Part shown: one piece after another, positions 36,240-47,462 of the stretch | Layout: each line of letters opens with the position of its first letter | Position numbering within the stretch: the first letter of the stretch is position 1 | Assembly: GCF_026210795.1 (NCBI RefSeq) | Contig: NC_089450.1 | Location: forward strand, 2,480,001 to 2,544,000 | DNA length: 64,000 bases | Origin: Rhizophagus irregularis | Lineage: Eukaryota > Glomeromycota > Glomeromycetes > Glomerales > Glomeraceae | Direction: 5' to 3' | Notes under the pieces: model-generated | What the model saw: only the letters and a program-made list of their open reading frames with translations | The model's database searches: none | Told to the model about the DNA's origin: nothing | Made by a program: the position numbers and the translations under genes

Positions 36240-36620
36240 ATAAAACCTTATCTCTTTTCAAGTCACCATGGAAGGTTAGTCTTTTTTCTCAACCTCAGTA
36301 ACGATCAAAAATTTCTTAGGATCGATACCATATCTGATAAAGACATTCCATCTTATTTGGGTTAGTCATAGAAATCGGCGAGTTTACACTTACCTTGATC
36401 TGAGGTTTTGATGGTATATTCATCTTAGCCTTGGGCGAAATCTCTGGAAGAACTATCTGAAGAATTAGAGATGTGAGTTAATGGAATAGGTGCGGTTGAT
36501 ACGCTTAACTACAAATCAGAAGATTTAATCACGTGCACGTTACAATTTGCAATGCCAATCACCTCATCTGTATTATCAGCCTTTTGGGAAAAACAATTTA
36601 TCCCTTCGTTTGTACCCTTC
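36240..36620 (-). pseudogene. Degenerate coding relic, identity unknown
   Basis: Minus-strand translation gives short protein-like runs in more than one frame, for example PEISPKAKMNIPSKPQIKVS and DNTDEVIGIANCNVHVIKSS. Numerous stops separate them. The composition is less AT-rich than the surroundings. It may derive from a retroelement or a host gene. Confidence is low. Confidence 0.3.
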
Positions 36621-37126
36621 GGAATAAAAACTAATTTTATCTAGAATTTTTTTTATAGGGGTATGAAAGTGAGTAGGTGAGAAGACCATGATCATCCACG
36701 TTTTAAGGGGAGTGTGTAATCACGTGACTTTTAATTGACTATTATGGCGCAAAAAAATTTTTGTGCTATTCAGTACGTCCGTGTCTATATAAAACATTTG
36801 TAAATTACCAAATATTAAAAGTATATATTATTTTCTTACCTTTTGGAATTTGAGGGTTTACCAGATATAGTTTTTATTTAGACTCAAATATTATATTTTG
36901 GAGAAAATATCAAAAGAAGTTCCAAAAAGTTTGCGAATCGCTTAGTGAAAGTTTAGAATCTCTCTACTGGAAAATATAATATTATTTTTTTTAAAAAAAA
37001 GCATTTTACCATTTATTGATTTAACATATTTGAATTCTATAGGTATGTTTTCACATGTCTACAAAAATAATAACAAAATATTACATAATTATTCAAACTA
37101 AAGTGCTTTGTTCTTGGGCTTTTCAT

Positions 37127-37625
37127 TTATTTTTTATTTTTATTATCCATGTGAACAAGATTACAGAAAGATAGACAAGAACTAATTAAAAAAAAAGCCA
37201 AACGCTATCTAAACTATGCTATAATCAAACCGCCCGAAGACAGCGCCACCCTGGTGCGAAATTAAAAAGGACCGTGAGGGATCAGCCGAAGCATTTCCAC
37301 CCACCTGACACTAGAGAAATTGGACTTAGGGGATAAAAAAAGAAAAAATAAAAACATTGGCAGAAGTAACTATATAATAAGGTGCCGAAATGACTAAACT
37401 TTCGTTTAGAAGAAGTGGGTATAAAGGTCCTCCGGTCGGAGCGTTGAAAAAAGGTGCCACCTATATAAATGAGTCTGTAAGTATTTAGTTAATGACTCAG
37501 TGGCATCCGTGTGGTTCATAAGTAAAGCTAAAAGGCGTAGTATTAATTCTAATAACCAACGCCGTAAGGAACATAACGTATCCTTAAAAAATTTTTTAAT
37601 TTTATCACGTGACGGTTTTAACCAA
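37127..37625 (-). mobile_element. 5'-truncated LINE-like 3' end with target duplication
   Basis: A 17-bp direct repeat GTTCTTGGGCTTTTCAT (one mismatch) flanks it at 37110-37126 and 37626-37642. On the minus strand it ends in an (A)nT tail (37127-37142 on the plus strand, T-rich). The interior is clearly more GC-rich than its surroundings and carries a 3' region with GTCAGGTGGGTGGAAATG and TTCGGGCGGTTTGATTAT words. The frame 37406-37642 (LRRWLLELILRLLALLMNHT) has no known domain and starts in the flanking repeat. The structure supports a truncated non-LTR insertion. Confidence 0.68.
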
Positions 37626-37642
37626 GTTCTTGGGCTCTTCAT

Positions 37643-38906
37643 ATTTAAATTTTTGCGCCATTGATAGTCTTATTATAAATCACATGACTACACGCCCTTA
37701 TCCGTAATTCCGTATATAGTCTTTCATTGTTTGATCGTAAAAAATTTAAATCCCCGTTCTTAATAGTTATATTTATTTTAAAATAATGTTTCGTTCAATT
37801 CCTCGAGTATATTCTAAGCATTAATGCTAATAAATTTATAAAGAATAATTCGTTTCGTAGTATTAGTTACTTAAGTTTTTCAAGAATTCGAACGAATATT
37901 ATTGAAAAATGTGAATTATTGATTAATAACTGAATATTTGTAAAAGAAATTTAACGGAGGTATTTAAATGAATCTTCAATAAAAAATGAATCGATAGATT
38001 ATTTTTTGATTTTAATAATGATAGACTTTGAAGTGACGATCATTCTTTCATTTGTAGCCCCCTTCTATAGTCATCCAGATATAGTCACATCCCCTTTATA
38101 AGCACATTTACTTTATAAAACCCCCTCTTTAGTCACACCATATAGTATTTTTATAATCACACCATTTTTTTGATCCCGAACGGTGTGATTATATAAGGGT
38201 CGACTGTATAGGCAAATTGTTTGCCGAAGAAAGAACAATGATTTTGATCGACATTGTGTTCTGAGAAATCATGTGATGTCTTCAATACTTTCCAATTTTA
38301 CAATTAATCATAAATCAAAGTAGAAAGTTATTGTCAACCATCCGGACTTAACATATGGTTTGAACGAGGCATAATTGATGAACCTTCTCATGATTTATTA
38401 TGAACAATTCTTATGAATCGTTGGCAATAAACCGAGCAGTTTCGACTTGTCGACGTTAACTTCAGAGGATACTCGCAATACATAAAAGCTTTATAAATTG
38501 AAGTTGGACTCTTCTAAACACAATGTCAGTGAATTACTTATAGTGATTTATCAAAAGAATATAAATAATTGTAGAAACAATTTTGTTCACATTATATATA
38601 TATTTATGTTAATTAAACTATCAATTAAAGTTTTTATTAAATTTCGTGCAATATTTTGTAAGATATAAGTAAATAAACTTTCAAATTTTCTTATTCTATA
38701 CAGTACAAACAATTTTTTCCCAAATAACGTTTCATGCCCCTTGCTTTTGGTGTATACATTAGATCGAATTTTAAATTATTTGTTTCATACATTGAAGCCT
38801 ATCAATATTCTCCGAGGGACATGGGTCAAACCTTTTTCGTAACATTTTAGGCCAATTATAGGACACCAATAGAATATTCTCATCCAGACTTACGAATAAT
38901 GGACTA
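37643..38906. other. Gene-free stretch with TATAGTCACACC repeats
   Basis: Between about 38050 and 38206 the word ATAGTCACA/ATAATCACACC recurs at least four times. The segment ends AAGGGTCGACTG followed by TA, the form of a pogo-like right terminus. No matching left terminus is visible. No gene is present. Confidence 0.45.
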
Positions 38907-39077
38907 CAGTCTACCCTTGATATAGCGAAGAAACCGTTCTGCACCTCAAATTCGTTATAGCAAGTTAACGAAGAATTTGAAGAATTTGATTGGTTACTTA
39001 GGGAAAATTGACATATTTTATTGGCTAAGCGTCACGTGATTCGTTATATAAAAATTCGCTATAGGAAGGGTAAACTG
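38907..39077. mobile_element. Pogo-like MITE with TA target
   Basis: Left end CAGTCTACCCTTGATATAGC and right end (reverse complement) CAGTTTACCCTTCCTATAGC enclose 171 bp. TA dinucleotides stand directly outside at 38905-38906 and 39078-39079. CAGT ends with a TA duplication fit the pogo/Tc1 group. Confidence 0.72.
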
Positions 39078-39085
39078 TATATAGA

Positions 39086-39382
39086 TATTCAGTACGGTAC
39101 GATTTTGAAAACACTGTTGATCATTTTTCCAAAAATTTCAAAATTCCGTACCGTACCGTACTTGTCCTATAATTAGTGATGGGATTCCCATGGAATTTGC
39201 AGGAATTTATCTAATTTTACATTAGTAATACTGTACAAATCTCATAAAATTCTGCGTAACAGTTAATTAACCCCCATCCTTGCCTATAATATAATATATA
39301 GGACAAGTACGGTACGGAATTTGTGGGAAATTTGATCAACCGTACCCGTACAGATTTGACAAATTCGTACTAGTACTGAATA
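39086..39382. mobile_element. Foldback element built of GTACGGTACG words
   Basis: About 85-bp imperfect inverted arms begin TATTCAGTAC at each end and meet inner ends TTGTCCTATA. A spacer of about 120 bp separates them. The arms share CCGTACCGTACTTGTCC. It is a MITE-like or foldback unit without coding capacity. Confidence 0.65.
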
Positions 39383-39780
39383 GCCTACAACCTATAATGG
39401 ACTGTGTATGATGAGTATGATGATCAATACGTACGTATGACTCATTGTCAATGAATATTTGGCTTCGGAATATTAATAATCTTATTTGAACAATACAAAA
39501 AAAAAAAATTCTTTTATAAATTGCTATTTTTTACATATGTCCCTTTCATTCTATCTAAAAATTTTTTAAAAAAATCGATTGTTCACTTTACACATTTTAC
39601 ATATGTACTGTAGCTAGTAATTATTGCGTATAAATTACGAAATATAAATTTTTTTTTGATATTTATTTCTCTTTCATTTTTTATCTAAATTAAAGTTTAA
39701 TAATTTTTAGTATATCAAATACTACAACCATAATTATTATGAAATAACAAGTAATTCTTCGTTTGTTTGAGAAGTTTTTT
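39383..39780. other. Gene-free stretch
   Basis: AT-rich region downstream of the F-box gene at 39781; nothing recognised. Confidence 0.45.
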
Positions 39781-40775
39781 TTAAATGAACGAAGAACCAT
39801 TGAAGAATTGTTGTATCAATGGATCATTTGTAATTTGTCGAGGAAGGTTTGCAATTCGATTCAATGTATCTTCATTATTTATTGATGCATTGCGTCGATA
39901 TCTTTGGTAGCTTCTATTTATGATTCGTCGTCTTCTAAGTTGATTATGCCTTCTTTGATTAATGCTTCTTGAAAGTTGTGCAATAGGTGACCCAAAGTTA
40001 TTAGTGAAAAGAGTAAAGACAGTTACAGGTCTTGTTTGGATATATTGCCTATATTATTTTATTTTATATAAATATATTATTGTAAGTAAAGAAAAGTTAT
40101 TAAGGCAAAGAAAAAGGGAATGTTAATTATATATAAGTTGTGACTTTTATAATATTACCTTGAAAAACTTTCTTGTCGCAAAGGATAACCATCCTTGAGT
40201 TGTTTGGGATTACTATTTAAATCCGGAAGAGATACTTTGGGTCTACGAAGAAACAGGGTGGATCGTTTATTTAAAATTAAATTTTCGATATATTTTAGAT
40301 TGTTTCTTCCTAGGGAATTGTTTATTACGTGAAGACTTCGAGGAATAGCGTGAATATCATTGCATTTAGATGTTAAATTTTTGGTAGATAATTGTTTGTA
40401 TCCTTCGTTAAATAAATAGATGAATACGGATACTGGTAAATTGCTCACATATGACAATCTATCAGCACCAATTTGATTAATATTATCGTTATATTCTATT
40501 TTGAGTTGAATCAATCTTTGAGTAAAATATCTTGTAAATACTATAATATCTCTTGCAATTAAAGTTTGGCATACAGCTATATCAATAAAAGTGGGGCCTA
40601 AGTTTATTGCATAAAATAATGAATGTTCTTTCCCGTAATTTACAATCAACCATTCAGATTTAGCATATGGGTTTTTGATAAAAACTGACCAGTTACGACA
40701 AGTTAATGCTAAATTGAGAGGATAATTGACATATTTGAAAATATTTATCTTAATTTCATCACCAATGTATTGCAT
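39781..40775 (-). CDS. F-box-like protein with Arg-rich C-terminal module, two exons
   Basis: Exon 1 is 40159-40775 and exon 2 is 39781-40030. The 128-bp intron (GTAATA...AAACAAG) splits an Arg codon (AG/A) and gives 288 residues. Exon 2 has no ATG of its own and is recovered only by homology. The F-box-like region is GDEIKINIFKYVNYPLNL with ALTCRNWSVF, and GPTFIDIAVCQTLIARDIIV follows. Exon 2 reads PVTVFTLFTNNFG, then an Arg-rich tract (NQRRHNQLRRRRIINRS, YQRYRRN), then NNEDTLNRIANLPRQ and LIQQFFNGSSFI. Compared with sisters the core is shorter (the VLLKHF-like helix is partly lost). Open frame and usable splice sites suggest a functional gene. Confidence 0.84.
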
Positions 40776-43430
40776 TTGGATTAAAAATGGTATAATGAAA
40801 AATTTCTACTGGTAATAAAGGGTTAAGTACTAGTAAGGAATAGTGATTTAATATTTTTATCTATGATGATGAGAGAATAATTTTTTTTTTTTCGAAAAGA
40901 AAATATTGAGTTTTTATAATTTTTCTTTTTATTTTGTCTACCAATTTTACAAAAGCATTGTGATACAGAAACAATGATTTGAGGAAATTTATCATAAATG
41001 TTTGGCAAGATATTAATGAAAGAAAGTCATACCCTTCGGAATTTGTTTTCCAATGCTAATATATTTTTAATCGCGCCTTTTTTCAAAAAAATCTTTTGTG
41101 ATTACTATTTTTAATCAATTTCAATAATCCCCGAATAGTAAGTACATAGTGCAACAATTTTAAATGCTTATTACGATTCGTAGAAAAATTACTTTGATAA
41201 TGTTTTCAATTTTTGTGGGGATTTGATGTCGTAAGACGTGAGACGAGATTCATATTAAAAGAAAAAAAAGTTTAATGTTATAATATATTACATAGAATCA
41301 TGCATTAATTATTCGAATGAGAAAGAGTTTTTCTTTTTCTATGCCCGATTTTTTTTGGCGTATACTGTACTAGGCTTTAGCTCTGCGTTGTGTATCAATT
41401 CCTTTCCAGAAAAAATTTTTAATTATAATAAAACTGTACTTATCGAAGGTGATATTTTGTACGAATTAGCACCAATTAAATCGGTTTTCTTTATTTTAAT
41501 TTTTTTTTTTTTAAAGTTAAAATGACGCATTTGGTCATATTGTGATAACATCTGTTGCAATGTAAACAAAGAATTTTTATTTTTCTTTAGTTTCCCATGT
41601 GGCGTTAAAATTGCATAAGCTGTATCATCAAAAAAAAAAGTTTATATCTATCTACCTTGTTAACCATTAACATATTTTTTCTAAGGTAAAAAAAAAACAT
41701 TCCGATTTAGGATTATCAAAAGAACAAACAAACATTTTACGGCGCAAAAAAATGCACAAAGAAAATTTTCTAAAAATAGCTAGGACAAAATACAATAAAG
41801 ACATTGCATTAATTCTTACGGTACATGGCGCCAGAATTAATTTCAGCCACAAATTTGCGTAAATTTTAAGCAGAGGATAATGCAAATGTTCTGCGAAAAA
41901 ATATTGGTCGAAGGCTCGAAGCCATGGCTCCAATCGTTTAAAAAAAAAAAAATTTATCTATTTAATTACAAACTATTCATTCGAACTGTTTATCAAAAAT
42001 TCTGTTTTATTTTTAAAACTCATTAGTAAATCACACTTGACATATGTAATTCGTGTTGCTACAAAGATATTTATTTGTTATTGTCAAAATACAATGGTTA
42101 GTTTTAATTTTGATTGTTCAAATCGTACATAAAAGATCTACATTCCTATTGAATAAGTTTGAACAACAAACAAATCATCAATACTGATTGTTCAATGAAC
42201 CCGCATTAATTCTAGTTTGAAATTTATACAAAATTAATTTTCATTTCTTGTTTGGGAGGTGTTGTACTAGATTAAATGAATATTTATATTTAAATACAAA
42301 AAAATTATTCATGTTGGTATGTACTGCATTTTAACATCTAGAGATATAGATTTAATTTTCCGTGAATTCACAATTTGTGTTCAGTTTCATCGGAAGAATT
42401 CTTTCATCTTACAATTTTTCCAAGAAAAGTGATCCAGGCGTTTCACATGAACATTGGCAATGTTATCGGCGTTAAATTTTGCCGAATGCTGATTTAGTAT
42501 AACATTCATGTGACCTAGTACTATTATTAAATAAAGTGTCGTTGGACACGGTTACTGATAAGAAGCACCGTTAGTTATTTGTTGCCAAGTGCATTTAACT
42601 GCATGTTGTAGGTAAAATAAAATATTGTCGTTCATTACGAAGGGTATTTTTCTAAAATGATTGATTTATTAATTTTAAATAATTTAAACCAATAAATCGC
42701 AAAAACAGGTAAGGCGCAAAGACGTCGTGTGCCCGAATTTCGATCATAATGGCGTAACTATGTTTATCATAAAATAATATATTGCTAAATACTGCGGGGA
42801 ATTAACATTTGCGCTAATAATCATTAAATCATTCAAATTTAATATATAGCAGTTTAAATATCATAATGGAGGGTGTATTTATTTTAAGTGTTGCATAGAT
42901 CGATCCACATATGATTTCTATATCAAAAATTATGTGGGTAGATTCTATATGCATTAGAATAAATTGTAAATTTTCATTATATAATTGTAAAAGTTTTATT
43001 ATATCCTAATTAACTAATAAATATATTATATTATGTACTTTATTACATATTAACAACTGAATATTTTTATTTGTCATTTAAAATAAAAAGTTAATTAAAG
43101 ACAATATATTTTAAAAATGAAGAATGTGGCTTAGACCACTAATAATTAACATTAATTAATGTTATTATGAATTAATAGTTGTGGCTTAGTTTCATTAACT
43201 ATAAATAGACTTTAATGATCTGTTCTTTTTTAGTTTTATTTTTTTTCTTTTTCTAATAATTAAAACATAATGAGAAAAACTAAATTAATAGTAAAGACAA
43301 AATACAACCATTATTACGCCGTATTAATTGGACTACCGATTTTTTATTTTAATAATATTTTTTTTTTTCAATAAAAATCTCAAGTAAGTACTCCTCATTT
43401 AAAATAGAGTACAAATAACACAAATTGCAA
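40776..43430. other. Long gene-free stretch
   Basis: The frames at 40823-41008 and 41667-41933 have no recognisable domain. Nothing else is identified. Confidence 0.45.
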
Positions 43431-43569
43431 GAAGGCAATCAGTTGATTCCGCTTCTTTACGAAGAACATCTAGGATAGAATCAACCAGTTCAGCACCTTC
43501 AGTATAGTATCCTTTAGCCCAATTGTTTCCAGCGCCAGATTGGCCAAATACGAAATTATCTGGACAAAA
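43431..43569 (-). pseudogene. Beta-tubulin gene fragment
   Basis: About 46 codons read [20 protein letters not shown], then [20 protein letters not shown] and STDCL. This is the highly conserved beta-tubulin stretch around residues 96-130 near the nucleotide-binding face. One residue that is Arg in tubulins (RPDNF) is Cys here and His is Tyr (KGYYTEG), as expected under relaxed selection. The match ends abruptly at DCL without a splice donor. At the other end it begins just after a TTTATAG acceptor-like sequence. No other tubulin sequence is found nearby, so this is an isolated exon fragment. Confidence 0.85.
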
Positions 43570-43872
43570 AAAAACTATAAACAAGAAATGATAATAATGA
43601 AATATCAATATAATCTAAATTCTAATAATAATAATTTATTCAATTCTCCTTAAGTGTCGAATTAATAGCGTAATAAAATAAAGTCAATGAAGATCAATAA
43701 GTTATTATGGAAATTCAACGCAGGGTGCTACATATCCGAGAAGAAAAAGAAAAATTCATTTTAAATACAGAGTTATTGAGCGATGAGAAGCTAAGTGGAA
43801 TATAGTAGTAATATAGTCCCATGTGAGGCAATATCTTAGTAATAATAACTGAATATTATTGTACAAAATATC

Positions 43873-44231
43873 TGGGAGCCGTTCAAAATCCTGACGATCA
43901 GAATCCCGTTATAACACAAGTCTAACGCTCACAAGTCACAATGCTCACAATCCTGACAAATCATAATCTCGAAAGTTCAACACTTAATTTTTTTTTTAAT
44001 TTTACGTTTTTTTTAGACGTAATAATTTGTAACGATTATTATTTCTATTAATATCAAGTATGTAAAATTTTAAAAAATTAATATTTTTATTAATATTTAT
44101 TAATTTTAATAATGAATTTCAGTTTTTTGTTTTATTAAATAAAAATGTTAAATTTTTGTATATAAAGATACAGTATAATATTTTTTAATATCCTGAGCTG
44201 TTATAACAGGATTCTTGATGATCGCCAGGTA
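43873..44231. mobile_element. MITE with AGAATCCCGTTATAAC ends, copy 1
   Basis: Left terminal block CCTGACGATCAGAATCCCGT and right block (reverse complement) CCTGGCGATCATCAAGAATC run into GTTATAAC on both sides. The AT-rich interior has no gene. It resembles the unit at 48667-49018. Confidence 0.6.
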
Positions 44232-44469
44232 AATCCAAAATATCTATGCAAAATTAAGTAGATAAAATTTGTTTTTAATTTTACAGTATTATTCTTGTTT
44301 ATATATATATTTTAATTTAAGATATACTTTCAATAAAAAATAATTTTTTTTATCAATATTTTTCATAAAATTAATACAGTATTAATAAGTTATTTTATAT
44401 CAGCGCTAACTAACAATGTAAAAATTATTACATAATCCATAATTTTGTAACCTAATTAACCTAATTTGA

Positions 44470-45032
44470 TTGCGGTACATTTCACTGAAATCCATTTCAC
44501 CGAAGCCATTTTGCCGAAGGGATGTTTCACCTAAGGGACGTTTCGCCGAAAGGACGTTTCGCCGAAAGTGAAATGTGTTAATTTGTGCTCATGTGTAATA
44601 GATGCCCAAAAAAGCACCATTTTGTTTTTTTTTATCATGAGACATAAATTGGACAAAATGGTGCTTTTTCAGACGTTTTTTACACTTGAACACAAATATA
44701 AACCGAATTTAAAACATGTCGTTTTTATAGGGAATCCATTTCACCGAATCGTCCATTTCTCCGAATTCCGCCGAAAATGGCAGCGATAAAAATAAAAATT
44801 AAGTTATTTTTAGAGATTTTTGTTTTTTTCAGGATATTATCACTTTAATATTCAAGTAACTGATATTAATTGTTAAAAAAAAAATAAATAACTTTATTTT
44901 CCTGAAATTTAAAATTTTCTAGAAAACATTTCTTTATCTATTTAGTATAAAAACAATAAAATAACCAAATGGAATAAATAATTTTTCAGCGAAACGTCAT
45001 TTCGGTGAAAAGTCCGGATAAGTCCGGATACC
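44470..45032. mobile_element. TTCGCCGAA-repeat element, copy I
   Basis: The left part carries CATTTCACTGAAATCCATTT, then repeated CGTTTCGCCGAAAGGA words. The right part ends GAAAAGTCCGGATACC. An internal hairpin (AAAAAGCACCATTTTGT arms) lies at 44608-44669, and a core shared with copy II (TTTAGTATAAAAACAATAAA) follows. The frame at 44568-44789 is produced by the repeats. Confidence 0.65.
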
Positions 45033-45197
45033 ATATCTGATATAATTTAAATCTCTTTTTAATGACAAACATTTTTTAAACAGAAATAATTCTTTGATCA
45101 TAAGAAAAAGAATCATATACTTTCTAAACGTGATAGGAGAATTTGGTGCTTTTATCAAATTTTCTTTTTAATTATTTTTTTGGTAAATTTGATGATC

Positions 45198-45958
45198 CAT
45201 ATCCGCCGATCTGCGGAATTAACAAAATTCGTCTAAATTAAGGAATTTGACAATAATTTAATAAAAATTAGGTAAATTAAGTTCTGCAAAAATGATCACA
45301 CTTGTACTACATGATCATATGACAGATATCAAGAAATTACTTCAACAAAAAGTTGCGTTAAAAAAAATTTTTTCTTTCGTAAACTCCCTATTAAACTCCC
45401 CATCAACTCCCCATCAACTTTTCAACCAGTTTTTACATCAAGTAAGTTGAGAATTTTTGCAAGTATATTAGTAATTATTTTACATTAGACACAACTTGGA
45501 ACTGTTTTTTTATTTTTTTTTTTTATAGTTTATAAAAAAAATTTATTTAGAAAGCAAAATTATTCAAAAAAATCTTTCAATAAAGAAATAACTCTAAATA
45601 TTAATAACGATGATTTAGCGAAATTAAATTATGTATTGATTAGTTGTTTAATTATAATCTATTTGATATTTATTATTAATTATTTTTCAGTTAATTTTTT
45701 TCGTTAAATCATTAAATATTCTGGATTTTTGTAAAGTTTTTCTTTTTTTTTTAATAAACTAACTTTATAATATTTTTTTCTCTTTTTTCTAGAAACTCCT
45801 TCTACTGGTTTCGGGTTAAAGAGGTAAATACTTTGGGAGAGGTCTTAAAGGTTTTTTTTTTATATATTTTTAACATTTTTTCTTACGTTTTGATCGATTT
45901 TAATCGGTACTGCGCCACATAATTGATGATCGGCAAATTCCGCAAATCGGCGGATATG
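45198..45958. mobile_element. 761-bp element with CATATCCGCCGAT ends
   Basis: Terminal inverted repeats of 23 bp differ at one position: CATATCCGCCGATCTGCGGA then ATT, at 45198-45220 and, inverted, 45936-45958. No coding sequence lies inside. A short relative is the hairpin at 34486-34555. Confidence 0.75.
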
Positions 45959-46807
45959 CATTTTTTTATTATAATAGTTTTTTAATTTTGCCGATCCTCC
46001 ATGTTTGGGAATTGATTTTGAAATCACTTTATTTTCATCTTTGATTTATTTTTTCTCTTTTCATAAGAAAAATTTATTTCAAAAATTTTAATATCTTTCA
46101 TTCTTCTTTTGCAAAAAAAAAAAATCCTTTTTTTCCTTTCTTTTCTTTTCTTTTTTTTAGACGGCTTCTTCAAATCTCTTTTGTCACAAATTTTGGTGGG
46201 TAGATCTTCATTTATTTTAAACTGCTTCTTTTATGAAATTTATTTAGTTTTGGTTTTCTCTTTTTCTTTAGTCAACTAATTCTTCAGGATGGGATACTAG
46301 TATTTCAAATACTCCTTTGTCGTTTTTATAGTACCTTTCTTTTTCTTTCCACCAGAGCGAAGTTATCTTTGGGTTCTCTAAGATGACTTAGTTTATAGTT
46401 TTATATTTGTATTACCTTTGATTCTATGATGTAATTAATATCTTTTTAATCAACAGTCTCTGTCTCCTAGTATATTTTATAATCATGTTTAATAAAATTA
46501 AAAAAAGATAATAAGTGTCGGAATAATGAGTGCGATTTGTCAGGATTGCGCTTATGTTATAACGGGACTTATTGATATATACAATACCTTTTAGTTATTA
46601 TAATAAAATCAAGTAAAAAAATAAATATATTCTTATACATTTCGTATAAAATAAAAACAAATTATTCTTTTACTAATATTGTACTTATTTAATAATTATT
46701 AATACAACTGCCGCCCGTTATAACGACACTCTTCGGGCCATTAGTAAATTTTTTCTAACTGTCATTATAATGTGATTTATGTGATTTATTATATTTTACT
46801 ATATAAC
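45959..46807. other. Gene-free stretch with a fragment of the GTTATAAC MITE
   Basis: The segment 46511-46562 (TTTGTCAGGATTGCGC, then ATGTTATAACGGGA) matches the right end of the MITE at 48667-49018. Nothing else is recognised; the 46100-46470 part is unusually T-rich. Confidence 0.45.
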
Positions 46808-47359
46808 GGTTACGATACATTTCGCCGAAATCCATTTCACCAAAACTCATTTAGTCGAAGCCATTTCACCGAAGGGATATTTCACCGAAAGGACGTTTCG
46901 CCGAAAGAGCATTTTATCGAATCCATTTCATCGAATCTTCTATTTCGCTGAATTCCATTTCGCCAAATGGACATTTCGCCGAAAATGGTAGCGATACTAT
47001 CACTTTAACATTAAAGTTACTGATATTAATTGTTAAGAAATAAATAAATATCTTTATTTTCCTGAAAACATTACTTCCCGAAAAAGCAAGTAAAAAAAAG
47101 ACTATTAATATAATAAACAACGAGATAAATTTAATAAAAATCAGCTAATTCAAAAATTTTTCTAGAAAACATTTCTTTATGTATTTAGTATAAAAACAAT
47201 AAAATAAAAAACAATAAAATAACCAATGGCGAAATGGAATTCGGTGAAATGGGTTTCGGCGAAATGTCCCTTCGACCAGTAAATAGTTTTTTGGTACAAA
47301 TATATACAAAAACTATTTACTGGGTCGGTGGTGGTGAAATGGCGAAAAGTCCGGATACC
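46808..47359. mobile_element. TTCGCCGAA-repeat element, copy II
   Basis: It starts GGTTACGATACATTTCGCCG and ends GGCGAAAAGTCCGGATACC. Tandem 12-20-bp words of the form CATTTCACCGAA fill about 46820-46990. An internal hairpin with arms CCAGTAAATAGTTTTT lies at 47276-47323. The core aligns with copy I. Confidence 0.68.
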
Positions 47360-47462
47360 TTGTTTATATAACAACATCAAAGGGATCCAATCCAAAAAAT
47401 GGTATGTCGTTATGCAATAATATGCCGTTATAATGAGATGTCGTTATAACGGCGGTGGCACC

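Noticed and set aside
36615-36660. A 46-bp segment with CCCTTC and TATAGGG ends flanked by GTA
   Set aside because: The ends match the CCCTRTAAAAAAT family only weakly and such short matches are expected by chance in this composition.
43685-43806. Short plus-strand frame starting MEIQRRVLHIREEKEKF upstream of the tubulin fragment
   Set aside because: It is only about 32 codons, on the other strand from the tubulin piece, and matches nothing known.
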